From positions 284,491 to 348,490 of the forward strand of contig CAJJDN010000101.1 in assembly GCA_905182985.1 (NCBI GenBank): a stretch of DNA of 64,000 nucleotides, given 5' to 3'. A program made the translations under genes and the position numbers. How positions within the stretch are numbered: the first letter of the stretch is position 1; each line of letters opens with the position of its first letter. This stretch comes from Paramecium sonneborni. Its lineage: Eukaryota; Ciliophora; Oligohymenophorea; Peniculida; Parameciidae. Of the stretch, positions 38,264 through 49,881 are shown piece by piece. Under the pieces are notes generated by a model. That model made no database searches and was not told the origin of the DNA. It saw nothing but the letters and a program-made list of their open reading frames with translations.

Positions 38264-38367
38264 AGCTCTTGGATAATAAAATGCCTCAATTTTAAATCAG
38301 TGAATAACTAAATGATTATGATTATATTCTGATTTATTTAAAAATATATCGAAAATCATTATTATTT

Positions 38368-38871
38368 TCATTAACAAACTCCTGATGCTAGAATTTTAAC
38401 AAGTTCTTTAGGATCTCCTCCATATGTAGATATTGAAGAAATTTAATCCAAAATTTCAAATCCAGATATAATTTCTCCAAATGCTACATGTTTTCCATCA
38501 AGTTATGAACATTCAGTTAAAGTAAAGAAGAATTAAGATCCATTTGTATTAGGACCTCGATTTGCCATAGAAACAATTCCTCTTTTATCATGTTTTATAA
38601 TAAAATTTTCATCCTTGAAATATTTCCCCCATATACTAGTACCACCAGTTCCATCTCCTCTTTCATAATCACCTCCTTAAGCAATGAAATTTTCTGTACA
38701 TCTATGGAAGTTTGTTCCTCCATATTTAGTTTAACATAATTTTCTAAAATTTTAACAAGTTTTTGGGCATTATTCATCAAATAATCTTATTATAACTTAA
38801 ACAGATTATCTATTTCCAACCTACATAGTCATAAAACAATCCTTTTTGTTTTTAGATGATTTGTTCCCCAT
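38368..38871 (-). CDS. Cyclophilin-type peptidyl-prolyl isomerase, copy 2
   Basis: Intronless, 167 aa. The cyclophilin fold is complete: [40 protein letters not shown] with the active Arg, [30 protein letters not shown] and [12 protein letters not shown]. The catalytic-loop Trp of cyclophilin A is Leu-type here (SQLDGKH), as in many less cyclosporin-sensitive members. The N terminus [10 protein letters not shown] has the Gly-2/Ser-6 and basic pattern of an N-myristoylated, membrane-tethered protein, which is an inference. It is quite unlike copy 1 at 2594-3147. Confidence 0.93.
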
Positions 38872-38944
38872 TATAATTTATTTATTTTTTTATTATATAA
38901 TTTCTGCGAAAAAGAATTACATAAAGTAAAATTCATTAAGTTAT

Positions 38945-39565
38945 TTTATTTTTCTAGATCTCACTTTTTATACAGGTTCACTAATTCCTCTTATCATTCT
39001 TCTTTTTCAACCTAAATACCTAATATTTTTGTTTCTATATATTTACCAGGAATTTACTTTTTTTCTATCTTTATTCTATCTTTATTATGATTATTAGGTC
39101 TATGTATCGAAATTATTTGAAAATAATAATAATTCAAATTCTAATTTATTTTCTGTCAAAATCTTATCTATAAGAGGATTTTCAATTTATTTAAATTAAA
39201 CAGTATCTTTTCAACCTAAATTTCTTTGAAGTTTGTTAATTACACTTTTTTAAACTTTCTCTTTTATTTTCTAAACTTTATTCCTCTATTTAACACTAAT
39301 TTCCTTAGCTATCTGAGGTAATGCAATTATTTTCTACACCTTTCTCTTTTATTATTTATTATTCAATGATTGGTAGATTTATTTCTTAATTTATCATTAA
39401 AAAGTAAGTTTTCTATCATTCTATTTATTTTATTCTCAAAATTTTTCTATTATTTCTTCATCATCACTTATTTTTACTACTTATGCTTTTTCTATATGAA
39501 ACTATTTTCATTAATATGATTGAAGATTATTCTTATCTTCTTTTACTACAAAACTCTTATCCCAT
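38945..39565 (-). pseudogene. Unknown coding remnant with in-frame TGAs
   Basis: On the complement, one frame reads IALPQIAKEISVKQRNKVQK and on to VQKSVINKLQRNLG, meets a TGA, and continues KDTVQFKQIENPLIDKILTE with FELLLFSNNF before another TGA. Upstream pieces (FVVKEDKNNLQSYQ, KISDDEEIIEKF, NRMIENLLFNDKLRNK) fall in different frames. Introns of the usual type rescue some but not all breaks. The composition is clearly coding (Lys, Gln and Glu rich). Either this is a decaying gene or the sequence has indels. No family recognised. Confidence 0.4.
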
Positions 39566-40154
39566 TTTTTGTTTATTTATACATACAAAATATTTAAAAA
39601 ATATGTAATTTGGATTATATTCTAAAAATATTAATTCAATTAGATTATAAAAAAGAAAATAATTTGCTTAAAATGAAAACTTTTGTTAACGAATATATAC
39701 TAATTTTTAATAACTTTAAATTTCATTTAATTTAATATGGCTAAAAATAATAGAAAATTTAATAATTATTTATTACGATATAATTTATTTAATTAAATTT
39801 TAAATTCCTTGGACTTCATCTATTTTTTTTATTTTTTACAATAATGAAAGATTGCGTTGCAACTTATCTAAATATTAAAAAATTCTGTATAATTATGGAA
39901 TATTTGACTTAGTTTGATAAGAAGAATAATGGATTATGTGATGAAATGATGGCATGATCATAATTTTTTTGCTGAGATTTATAGTAATTCATAATAATAT
40001 TTATATATATTGACAGAATTGCAATTAATTTTCAATGACTTAATAATACGTATTATAATAAATTACCGGAAAGTTAAGATTCTTGATTTTAAAATTCATG
40101 AATCTGCAAATCTAATTACTCATAATTTATTAAATATCTTACATTTGAATAATC
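39566..40154. other. Intergenic A+T-rich stretch
   Basis: Nearly 600 bp with no gene I can support. It probably contains the promoter of the transporter gene downstream. Confidence 0.45.
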
Positions 40155-41809
40155 ATGTCACAAAGTCAAGAATAAAAGGTTCGATCAAGAGCATAAACCC
40201 TTATGGTAAATTTAAATATTGCCTTGGGATCACTAAATATTGGGTATGTTGTTACATACTTAACTTTATCAATCGATACTTTATTTGCAGTGCTGTAAGA
40301 ACTCTATATATAAAATTAGTGATATAAGTGCTGATGAAAAAACAGAAAGACTAAGTTTGCTTGCTGGAATTCTTCCATTAGGAAATGTTGCAGGTGTGTT
40401 CATTGGATATTTGTTAAAATAAAAGTTTACAAATAAATAATGCCTTCACATTGCAGACCTAATAGGAATAACAAGTTTATTGGCTGTGATAGCTGACTAT
40501 TATCTCATAGTCGTCATTAGATTTTTTCTAGGGGTTTCTAATGGAATATCAAGTTATTTGATGCCAGTATATATAAAATCAATATGCCCTCAATAATATT
40601 TCGGTTAGTTTAGTATGTTTGTTGGATATGGCATAAATACAGGATATGCTTTAGGATAATTAAGTGGAATTGGATATATAGAGTATTAACTGATACCTAT
40701 TAATTTAGGTATTCAGGACCAACTTCAAATTGGTGGAGAGTAGTGTTCTTATTTCCAACTGTTATTTGCATAATTCGTTCTTTTGTCATGCAATTTATAT
40801 ACAATTACGACAGTCCTGAATAATTAATTTAAAGGGGAAATATTGAACAAGCAAAATATGTATTCATATTATCTATTATTTAGGTTATTTGTTAAATCTA
40901 TAAAGATTAGTATGTTGATGAATAATTTGAAAGGTATAACAAAATGGCTTCGGAATTATAAAAATAAAACAATAAATCCTTTTGGACTGCTTTTGAAAAA
41001 AAGAAACTGATTACATTATAAACTGGAATTATATCAGTATATATATATACTAAAAATTAGATGTTGGTATAAATATGGTGTGGAGTCTTCGCAGTATTTT
41101 ATTATAGTGCTTAAATATTTGCAGATATGGCTGATGATGATGTTGTCTAGAAAACTGTGTATACTTTCTGTTTAGGATTATCAGGATTTGTGGCTTAATT
41201 TTTTACTATTTATATGGTTAATAAATTAGGAAATAAATACATCTTACGTAATATATTTATAATATCTAATAGTTATTGGTTCATTTCTTATTGGATCTCT
41301 CAACTTAGCAGTTTCAATTATTTCAAGAGATGTTACACCAGAAAATGAATTGGCTATTTTTATTCTGCTATTACTTCTAGTCATGACTTTTGGAGCTACT
41401 TTAGGTCCTGCTGCGTGGGTATAAAATAGTTATATATTTTTAGAGTATTGTACCATAGCTGAATGATAGTGATGGAACCTTCATTGCTACTGAATTTCGA
41501 TGGTCATTTTAGACTATTGTAGTTTTCTGTTTTCCTTTTATGGAAAAGAATCTTAAAATTTTTGGTGCCTTTCTATTCTTTGCTATAATTGACTATTTAT
41601 ACTTTATTTATTGTCACTTCTTTTTGATTGATGGCAGAGGAAAAACTAATGAATAATTAATAGCAGCTTATCATAATAAGTTTGGCTATTCAGTTGTTCC
41701 AGAATCAACATCATAACAAGGAAATATTTAGACTGATTTTTAATAACCACAAGATTTACAATTAATAGCATAATAGTAAGGAAACAATAATAATTAAAAT
41801 GAAAAGTGA
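40155..41809 (+). CDS. MFS (sugar-porter-like) transporter
   Basis: Four introns (25, 26, 25 and 25 nt) give 517 aa with about 12 membrane spans. MFS features include SLLAGILPLGNVAGVFIGYL (loop before span 3), DLIGITSLLAVIADYYLIVV, and a charged pattern near RFFLGVSNGISSYLMPVYIK, which recalls the sugar-porter GRxxxGxG..PxYxxE block but lacks its Glu. The central cytosolic loop is charged, and the second half holds LGLSGFVAQFFTIYMVNKLG. The C-terminal tail is Gln-rich. It probably moves a small solute across a membrane, with substrate unknown. The ATG at 40155 is the first that gives the N-terminal span. Confidence 0.75.
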
Positions 41810-41878
41810 ATCAACTATATTCTAACTTCTAATTGTTGTAATAATTTTTATATAAACATAAATTAAATACAAACTTAA

Positions 41879-43065
41879 TCAAATTATATATTATTTGATA
41901 TTGTCAAAACCTTTTTCTAAGTATTCTGCTTTAGTAAAGCAAGCATTTTAAAATTCATTGCTTCTATTGAAATTTAGAGTTCCTTAAAAAACAGAATCAA
42001 TATCATCAAGGTGTGTTACATTAACATTCCAATCTTATGAAGAATTTTATCTAATTTCATTTGATAGTCTTTCATAAAAAGAACTAAAAAAACTATTACC
42101 ACCACTTAGATAAACATTTTCTGCAAAATATCCCTATAAATCTTTATGCATAGTTGATAAACTATCAAAAAAGGTTTCAGTAGGACCTTTTTAAGCTAAT
42201 CCAATTTCAGTAGGATGGAATAGAATTTCTGGTATAGTAATCCTTTCTTTATCGAGTATTAATTTTTCATCTAAAAATCCTACATTTAATAAATCAACAG
42301 CATATCCTTCTCTTCTAATTTCAAAATCTGGTAAAATGTAATATTTTCTAAAAAAATTCTTAGGTTTTTTCATATCTTAAAAATAATTCATTGAAACAAA
42401 ACATAAAAGTTCTTTAATTTTACTACTTAAAAGAAAATAGTTTTTTAAATCAAATTATTTAAAGGAAATGTTTTCTTTTAATTAATTAGTTAACAATCTT
42501 CCACCAATATCAATTCTTCTTAAACCACTATACATGATTTCTCCATCAAAAATTGGCACTAAATAAGTTGCACTATGACTTGTATCTATTATATATGTAA
42601 ATTATTTTCTCTAAAGACCTTCTCTAGCCAAAACATTGTAATAGAGCATTTTTTAAGCATTTATTGGACAAAATGCATCTACATTATAATATTCAAACAT
42701 CACATCAAAGAGTTTATTGACAACTTAATCAGGTGTAAATGGTTAAAATGGATAAGTGATTGAACAATCCTTTAATAATTTTGGATTCAGAAATTTGTCC
42801 CTATAATAAATTAGATTGCTTGATACCATATATTGATTTATTTATCAAAATCTACAAGGACTCCTCTTACATGAGGTTTGTAATATGTCATTACTTAGGA
42901 TTCATCAAACAATGTATCAAAATCATAGATCATTTACCCTGTCTTTTTTAGATGTGCAATAAGATTCAATTACTTGTGTTTCTAAACATCATTTCCATAT
43001 CGAATTTGATATGACCCATTATCAAGAACAAATCTTCTCTAATTATTTTGCCTCCAATTATCCAT
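41879..43065 (-). CDS. Actin-related protein 6 (ARP6)
   Basis: One 26-nt intron gives 386 aa. The actin fold starts RRFVLDNGSYQIRYGN (phosphate loop 1 region). The ARP6 landmarks are clear: IIDTSHSATYLVPIFDGEIM, GLRRIDIGGRLLTNQLKE, YYILPDFEIRREGYAVD, ERITIPEILFHPTEIGLAQK, and VYLSGGNSFFSSFYERL. ARP6 is part of the SWR1/SRCAP complex, which deposits H2A.Z in chromatin. Actin's ATP-binding motifs are only partly kept, as usual for ARP6. It is tail to tail with the transporter (70 bp) and starts 42 bp from the stop of the next gene upstream on the same strand. Confidence 0.88.
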
Positions 43066-43106
43066 TATTATAAATATAGTATAATTTGATATAATACAAA
43101 ATATAA

Positions 43107-43979
43107 TCATTTATTGTATTTTCTTATTATTAGTAATCCTATTCCTATAGTCTCTAAAATTGTCACACTCAAAATTATATCTAAATCTAACTCCAATTAT
43201 TCTTTCAAAAATAAAGTTGGCACTATGGATATTAATAACAATGCAAGCTTTTTATAATATCTGTTATAAATTATTAAATAGAATGAATAAATGGGTATTA
43301 TTAAAAGCAAAGGAGATATTATACAAATAAGTAGATAGTGCAATATGAAACTTACTATTTTGTAAAATAAATCCAAAAATCCTATAGTGTAAAGCAATGA
43401 TAACATTTAAATTGAAATTATAAGCAAATGAAATGATTTTATTAAATTGCATTGAAATTCTGTGTGCTTTAAAATATCTTGATCACAATCCCAACAGAAT
43501 ATATATCGACAATGTTAACATTTCATCTAAGGGCAACCTCCATTTTTCTAAATAAGTACACCACATTAAGGGCATGGTTTAGTTAAAATAAATTGCATTG
43601 TTTTTGTAAATAACTTTTGTTTATTGAATAATCCTATATTTTATTCATGCCAAACAGTATGACACTTTTCACATTCATAATTTCCATCACAATCATCAGG
43701 TATTATTCCATAATATTTACAATCTGTCTTTGGACAAGGTAAAGTATCCTAAGACTTTTATAAATATTTAATGCATAAAATCTCTTATAATTAAGGTTCA
43801 TATTTTGTTTGTTGAAATATTTTAATAAAATCCAAACTCTATTGACATCCAAGACATATTTCATCACTTTTTACTTTTATTTATTCCAATAAACATGAAT
43901 AGCAGTATGTACATTTGCAATCTTTAAGCTTTACAAATTCATTCTCATTCTATGTACAACAACAACATGGGCAATTCAT
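43107..43979 (-). CDS. RBR (RING-IBR-RING2) E3 ubiquitin ligase, membrane-anchored
   Basis: Intronless, 290 aa. RING1 starts at residue 3 (CPCC..., then CKCTYCYSCL, CLGC). The IBR follows (CPKTDCKYYGIIPDDCDG, CEKCHTVWH). RING2/Rcat reads CPQCGVLIQKNGGCPQMKC then CRYIFCWDC. The Cys of GGC is the expected thioester Cys, as in parkin. After it come two hydrophobic stretches (SLLYTIGFLDLFYKIVSFIL and a longer one), so the ligase is probably held in a membrane, like RNF19 or RNF144 types. RING1 is very close to the N terminus, with no extra domain. The start is the first ATG. Confidence 0.9.
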
Positions 43980-44219
43980 TTCTTAAGAGTAATTAGTATA
44001 TTTTAAAAAATAATATTGAAAGACTTATTTTTGATTTATTTGCAATAAAAAGTTTCTGACAAGGAATTACTTGGATTAATTTAATAAAAAAATATTGTAA
44101 AAAGTTTTATAAAATTTATTTTTTACTACCTTTTTTAGGAATGGTGTACAATTATGAATCTACATGATAATAATTAGATGAATAATAATAAATTATTTTA
44201 AATACTTTAATGAACTAAA

Positions 44220-44794
44220 AAAATCTTCATAAATTGGTATTGGCTAATAATTTAGAATTGGTTTTCATAAATCGGCTTTGGCAATCAACATTGTTGAAAA
44301 TGTGATTTAATAATAAGTATAAACCGTAATTTATCTTGAAAATAGAAAGTTGAATTACTCAGTAATCCCAGTTCATTTTACAATAGAATTAAATGTAAAT
44401 TTGAAAAGAGAATAAAAAATATTTGATGTAATTGGAATTAGTAGAATGATGTACAAAAAATTAAGTCCTGTGAGAATTTTCACAAAGAAATAACTAATAT
44501 TTTTAAAGAAATTAGAAATTGATATCATGAACTCTTCTAATAATTAAAATAAGAATATATAAATAGAGTCTTAGGTTTAATAATAATAAAATTATTTTAC
44601 ACCCTCTAAATCTCATTTAAAAGGATTATATAAAATAAATAAATACTGATACTTCTACACCAAAAAAAAACAATACTATATCAATATCACAGAACTTAAT
44701 TGTAAGAACAAAAATTAAAACTAATATGACAGATATGTAATATAACAATAGCCCCTGTATATGTAGAAGTCATAATTTTAACTAGAAAGAATGA
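44220..44794 (+). CDS. Unknown small protein, ends unresolved
   Basis: An open frame reads KKSSQIGIGQQFRIGFHKSA, LAINIVENVIQQQVQTVIYL, FDVIGISRMMYKKLSPVRI and a Gln-rich tail. The FHKSALAINIVENVI segment faintly recalls Alba-type nucleic-acid proteins (Lys then a helix), but this is weak. The frame stops at 44647-44649. An intron may link it to a last exon ending at 44792-44794 (SQNLIVRTKIKTNMTD). No ATG in frame was found at the 5' end, so a short first exon is likely. Confidence 0.4.
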
Positions 44795-44852
44795 AATTTA
44801 TACCATTATATTTAACTTTAAATTCAATATTATAATTAAAATTAAATTGTAA

Positions 44853-45298
44853 ATGGAATAACATAAATAATACTGTAAAATTTCAAAATAGGATAGAAGA
44901 CAAATTATTCATGAAGTACTTGTAAATAAGAGATTAATACTTGAAGTAATTCATTTGAATCATAATAGGTTGCTAGAGAATTCAAAGTATTGCCGTCAAC
45001 ATGCAAATCAATAATTAATACTTACATTAAAGAAGGGAGGATAGGAAAAAAAGAAAGAAGAATTAGAAAATTAAAAAAAGTAACTGCAATTTACACAATT
45101 ACATTAAATCCATTAAATCCACTTTCATCTACAATATCAACTGAATGTGAAATTGCTGAAGTAGAGCAACCTTCTCTTCAAAGCAATGCATTGTAATAAG
45201 AACTTCCTTAAAAAAAACCATATGATTTCTTAAGTTAATGGACTGAAAACTACATTCAAGATTACAAAAAATACAAATTAGGTGCTAAATATCATTGA
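44853..45298 (+). CDS. Small helix-turn-helix protein of transposase HTH type
   Basis: One 23-nt intron gives 140 aa. Residues about 12-65 form a three-helix HTH: QDRRQIIHEVLVNKRLILEV, then AREFKVLPSTCKSIINTYIK and EGRIGKKERR. This matches the N-terminal paired/homeodomain-like HTH of Tc1/mariner transposases (I-A-R-x-F-x-V-x-x-S-T-V pattern, then EGRI). No DDE catalytic domain follows. The rest is polar and ends FLSQWTENYIQDYKKYKLG. It may be a domesticated DNA-binding domain acting in transcription or genome rearrangement, which is inference. It lies between the unresolved gene upstream and a convergent coiled-coil gene 48 bp away. Confidence 0.65.
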
Positions 45299-45346
45299 AA
45301 TTTTGATTTTAATAAAATCAAATCAATAGTAATTTCTAAAAAGTTC

Positions 45347-46326
45347 TCATTATTTTTGTTTATAAAGTAAGTTCATTTTTCTTTCAAATTCTTCTTTTAA
45401 TTAATTCTTCTTTTTTTCTACCATAGCTCTTGTTTCTCTTTCTTATTACTATAGCATTTGCTTCTCCCTTCTAATAGAACATAAATTAATTATTTACATC
45501 ATTTAATCTAATTTATTCATTTTATATTCTGTCATCGATTTTTTCATATTCAAATTTTATTCAAATCTAACTTTCGCGTTATCTGCATTTGTTAATCCAT
45601 TTTCTAATAATGCTTTTTAAGAAAATAATTTATTATTTAATTTTCTCTCATTTTCTATTTAAATTTATTATGATAATGAATCTTTATAATTCAATTTATC
45701 TAAAGTTTTATAAATTCTTTGATCTAAGATTTCTTAAGCCTTCTTGTAATTTGAATCATTCAACTCTTACTTAATTTAAAAAGTCATTGATTTTTCAAGT
45801 TATTTTATGTTCTATTCACTTTATAATTATGATAAATATTAGTCTTTACGTATTTATTGATAGTTAAATTGATCTATTTTAAGTTATTAAATTTAATTAG
45901 CCTTAGTAATTGCTTGATCTACAGAATCTCTCAAATAAAGACTTCTTAGATTGGCTTTTTCTTCTTTTTTCATTTTAGCATCTTATACGATTTATTAATG
46001 CTTCTACTCTTAATTTTATAATCTTTATTCAAGATTCTGAATGATAATTACTCAATTACTTTATTCTTCATAGTTTGTGATTCATCATATTTTTCTCTAA
46101 TCGCTGACAATTCTAATTACTTTAATCTAGTTTAAAAGTCGCGTTCTTATTTCTTCTCTTACCTTTAACCAAATATGATTGATTCTTTCTGTTTCATTCT
46201 AAATTCTTTCTCTTTATTTTTTTCAGCTACTTCATTTTACATCTCAAGATATTTTATAAATTATGATAATTCTTTATCTTGCTTTATTAATTGTCTTGAG
46301 TAGTTTTGTTCCTCTATTTTTAACAT
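45347..46326 (-). CDS. Coiled-coil protein, unknown
   Basis: One 26-nt intron ending AAG (in the middle of the gene) gives 317 aa, almost all predicted coiled coil rich in Lys, Gln and Glu: SRQLIKQDKELSQFIKYLEM, KQERDFQTRLKQLELSAIR, MTFQIKQELNDSNYKKAQEI, REKQMLQQQERETRAMVEKK. No signal peptide, membrane span or known domain. It resembles axonemal or basal-body coiled-coil proteins in composition only. The ATG at 46326 follows 34 bp after the glutaredoxin stop. Confidence 0.7.
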
Positions 46327-46360
46327 TCAATCTGTATTAATATATAATTATAATAAATAA

Positions 46361-46913
46361 TCATATTTTATTAAATAATTCTTTTAATGTTCCTTCTTTG
46401 TGCATTTCCATCATAATGTCACATCCACCGACTAATTCTTATTTTACATACTTATTTATTATATTAAATTATACTAATTATGGAAAAGTAGGCCAGTTTG
46501 AATATTTCTTGATTTCTTCTCTCATCAAAGGATCTGAAAGCACATCAACAGAATGATAATTTTAAACTTTATAAAATTAAAGAACCTAAACAGCATAATT
46601 TGAATAACCACACATAGGTTAGCTAGGTGTTCCTTTCATAAATAATACAACTTGGTTTGATTTAATAATCTTAGAATAATTTAAATGAATTTACATTATC
46701 AATTTCTTTGTGTTTTTATTAAATCTATTCTTAAGTGTATTATGGTTGTGTCTTCTATTATGGTTAGAAATCTGGATGAGAATTATTATTATCATGATTA
46801 TGATTATGATCATGAGAATGATTATGATTATGCTAAGAAAATGATGCTATCATTCTTGTTGACAAGTACAATTAAGGCATTCTCAATATCTACTTTGATA
46901 TTCTTTAAATCAT
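46361..46913 (-). CDS. Mitochondrial monothiol glutaredoxin (GLRX5-like), CGYS active site
   Basis: Two introns (25 nt ending AAG, and 24 nt) give 167 aa. The N terminus MIQRISKQILRMPQLYLSTR is a typical mitochondrial presequence. A His/Asn-rich linker follows (HNHNHSHDHNHNHD). The glutaredoxin domain has NQVVLFMKGTPSQPMCGYSN, SDPLMREEIKKYSNWPTFPQ, and YVKQELVGGCDIMMEMHKEG. Grx5 carries Fe-S clusters in the mitochondrial ISC pathway. The active site, CGFS in nearly all members, is CGYS here, a conservative change. Start choice rests on the presequence; an ATG at 46853 would drop it. Confidence 0.9.
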
Positions 46914-47101
46914 TAATAAATTAAATATTCTTGAAATTGTAATAATGCTTAATTATCAACCTGATTTAGTGCAAATTTTTCAAAATATAAATATGCTGGA
47001 AAATCATAATATAAGGGTATAAATAAAGTAATTTATATGAAGAGAATGATATCTAAAGATTAAAATAAGTTAATAAAATATATTTTTTAAGCTTTTGTCA
47101 T

Positions 47102-47382
47102 TCAAACTAATAGTTTATATTGTTCGATTCTAGATTTCTAAAAAAGTAAATAGAATATATTACCAGATATGATATTGAAAGATCTTATTGCTTCAATAGG
47201 CTTTCCCCCTAGAATATTGCTTTTTATTTCGATTTTTTCTCTTCAATTAATTAATTCATAACAGTTTAAATTTCTAATCTTAATATAAGCATATTAATTT
47301 ACTCTAAATTCTTTGATTCCTTGATTTATGAAATATCAGCATCATCAAACAAAGAGTCAAGTAATTGATTAATGGTCTGCAT
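47102..47382 (-). CDS. Small coiled-coil protein
   Basis: One 26-nt intron gives 84 aa: MQTINQLLDSLFDDADISQI, then a helix with heptad Leu/Ile (LEQINMLILRLEIQTVMNQL), and ending SRIEQYKLLV. The size and all-helical form recall small chaperone or kinetochore subunits, but no motif identifies it. The length after splicing is in frame and the start is clear. Confidence 0.55.
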
Positions 47383-47739
47383 CTTAGGACAAGGTTGAGA
47401 ACAAGATCGAATATGAAAAAATTTGTGAGTAGTTTTGGTTTTATGTTTCTCTTTAATCATTTCTGCAGCAGTAATACATTATTAAATAAGTTAATAAGTA
47501 GGATTATTACAAATATGCAGAGATTAATGAGTATTAATAAAACTTTAAGTATGTCTGCCTTACTTTCTAATGAATTTGACAGGTGATGACTACAAATCTT
47601 TTGTAACTATCGTGTGCTATGATTTACAAACTGATTTGTATTAGCCATTTAGATTTTTGACTTATAATTCAGGATTTACTGAATGTCTTTTTTTAATTTG
47701 CATAAGTTAATGTTATATTATTTTCTAATAAATTTATTT
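47383..47739. other. Short intergenic stretch
   Basis: About 360 bp between two same-strand genes. An open stretch on the plus strand here has no protein-like composition, and nothing else is seen. Confidence 0.45.
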
Positions 47740-49740
47740 TCAAGATCTTTTGCCTCCTATTCCTTCCCAAAATGACTACATATTTAATTTCCATTCTCCA
47801 TTGATATCGAATTCTCTCATTAAATAATATTGTTCTTATAGAGTTAAATTGAATCCTAATTCTTATAATCCAGTAGCAAGTTCTTCAAATTCAATTTAAC
47901 CTTTTAATTATTTATCAAGTTTTCTAAGAGAATATATAGAAACATGATTTACTTCATTAGATCTAATAAAAAGGAATCAAAATTAGGATAATTGTCAGCA
48001 AACATTCTTAACTTTGCTATAATTTATTTAATATCAGCTTCTTTAAAAACATCAGGCTTTTATTTCATGTAATTAACAGTAAATTCATCTGCTCTCATCA
48101 ATTAAAATTTGTAAACATTAAATTAAACGATTGCACCTAATTGAAAATCCTGAGTAAAATAAACAATAATACTTTTTCAGTATAATAGTCATTAGTTAAT
48201 GGATTCTTTTATCTAGATCTTTCTTAGAATTTACCTCCCTTAATTATTAGGATTAAATAATATTACCCAAATTCCACTATTTCTTTCTGATGTTTAATAC
48301 ACTTAAACAGTATCATCTCCACAATAAAAGGAAATAATAAACCTTCTGGAATTCTCTTCTCTTACTTCGCTAATTAATCTTGATTCAAATCTTAAAATGA
48401 ATTAATCTTAAGTGAAATTCTTTCGAACATCTTTTTTAGGAGGTTTAGGTTAAAGTGAATAAACAGATCCTAAAGAATCTTCTTCATATCCATATCCATT
48501 ATATGGAGGCACTGGTTAATAAAACTTCTTTCCTCTCTCCTACTTCAATGTGGCCGGTCTATTTATTTTTATTTATTAATTACTTCTATTATATTCCTAA
48601 CACCCTTAAGTAATATTCTTTCGTAAAATCATCACAATTATAAATAAAACAATCTCTTCCGTATATTCTTACTTAGTTCCCACAAATTAAATCTAAAGGA
48701 CTATAAAATTCCTCTTTTTTTAGTGTCATTCCTGGATAATGCGTTAAAATTGGTTATTTAGGTATCTTTTATCTTCTTAACATTAGTGGATAAGGATCCT
48801 TTCCTGAATTTTGTTTTCTAACTTCTTTCACTTCACAAGTATCATCTGCCAAATAATAATTAAGTGTATAATAATTTAATTAGCCTTCTATTGAAGAATC
48901 ATCCCATATAATATCAAAAGATAACACTTTTCTATCATTACTTAAATATTTATTTAATCCTCCATTTGGATGTCCTCCTCCTAGTTTTACTTCAAAGTAT
49001 TCTTTATATTCCTTTGTGTCTGGAGGATTGATTTTCAAGTCTTTTGTTTCTTTCTGAGCCTAAAAGTTATCTCTTGGTAATTATTCTGGCAATGATAAGG
49101 GTTTACCCATATATTCATAAAACTCTCTGGTGAATGTATCGCAATCACAAATTCGATAAACCTTATTTCATTAAAAATTATACTCTATCATAGAAATTTA
49201 TGTTTGAGCATAATTAGAGATCTTCCCATGTATAAAAATCTTGTTTTCCTAATTTCTTAGGAATCTTCTATCTTTTTATGAAAAGTCCTTAAGGAATGCC
49301 TGAATTTTATATTCGAGGCTATCAGTTATTTAAATTATTACCTCAGTTACGTGAATAGTTCCATCAGAAAGGTAATAATAGATAATAACTTATCTAATTC
49401 TATAATTTTCATTAGGATTTTCTACTACTGATTCTTAGAAGTAAGAATAAAATCGTAAAACAGCTCGATCATATTTCAACCAAGGTGGTTAAATTCTTGG
49501 AATATAATCATTTTCAGGTGGTTATCTACTACCGTAAGTGAGATTTGGAGGTGTTCCCATTTTCATTGAGTCTAATAAATTTGGATCAAATTCTTCATGA
49601 ATAAAATTAGTTTTTTCTTGCACAGTTCCATTAATATTTGAAAATTATTGAGTTTTATGATGATTTTCTTTGTAAGGGTCTGAAAATACATGTCCAGGAA
49701 GAAAAGGTACTTACTTTGGAAACTATGCATTCAAAGACAT
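47740..49740 (-). CDS. EFHC1/Rib72-like DM10-domain microtubule inner protein
   Basis: Six introns (22-29 nt) give 616 aa. Three DM10 domains are seen. The first has WLKYDRAVLRFYSYFQESVV, RIRQVIIYYYLSDGTIHVTE and NSGIPQGLFIKRQKIPKK. The second has KVLSFDIIWDDSSIEGQLNY and YYLADDTCEVKEVRKQNSG. The third has FILRFESRLISEVREENSRR with DDTVQVYQTSERNSGIW. The C terminus has an EF-hand-like pair (REFDINGEWKLNMQSF) with weak ligands. EFHC1/Rib72 is a microtubule inner protein of ciliary doublets (A-tubule ribbon) in Tetrahymena and Chlamydomonas. The intron after VTE restores the PRIQNSGIP join. Confidence 0.92.
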
Positions 49741-49881
49741 ATTTTATTAATATATTAATTATCAATATATAACTGGTTAGATTAAACAATTAAAAATTAC
49801 CTATTTAAGCAATCTAAATAAAGTCTATATTAACAACTCACTCTTGATAATAGTTAGATTATTTGAAATATTGAAAAATTA

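Noticed and set aside
39201..39215. TGA as selenocysteine in the coding remnant
   Set aside because: No SECIS-like hairpin or known selenoprotein family is apparent, and other frames in the same locus are also broken.
44220..44649. Alba-domain protein
   Set aside because: Only a short Lys-helix resemblance is present and no start codon fits, so the name is not used as an annotation.
46685..46924. Plus-strand ORF with repeated Asp-Tyr/His codons
   Set aside because: It is the antisense shadow of the His/Asn-rich linker of the glutaredoxin gene on the minus strand.
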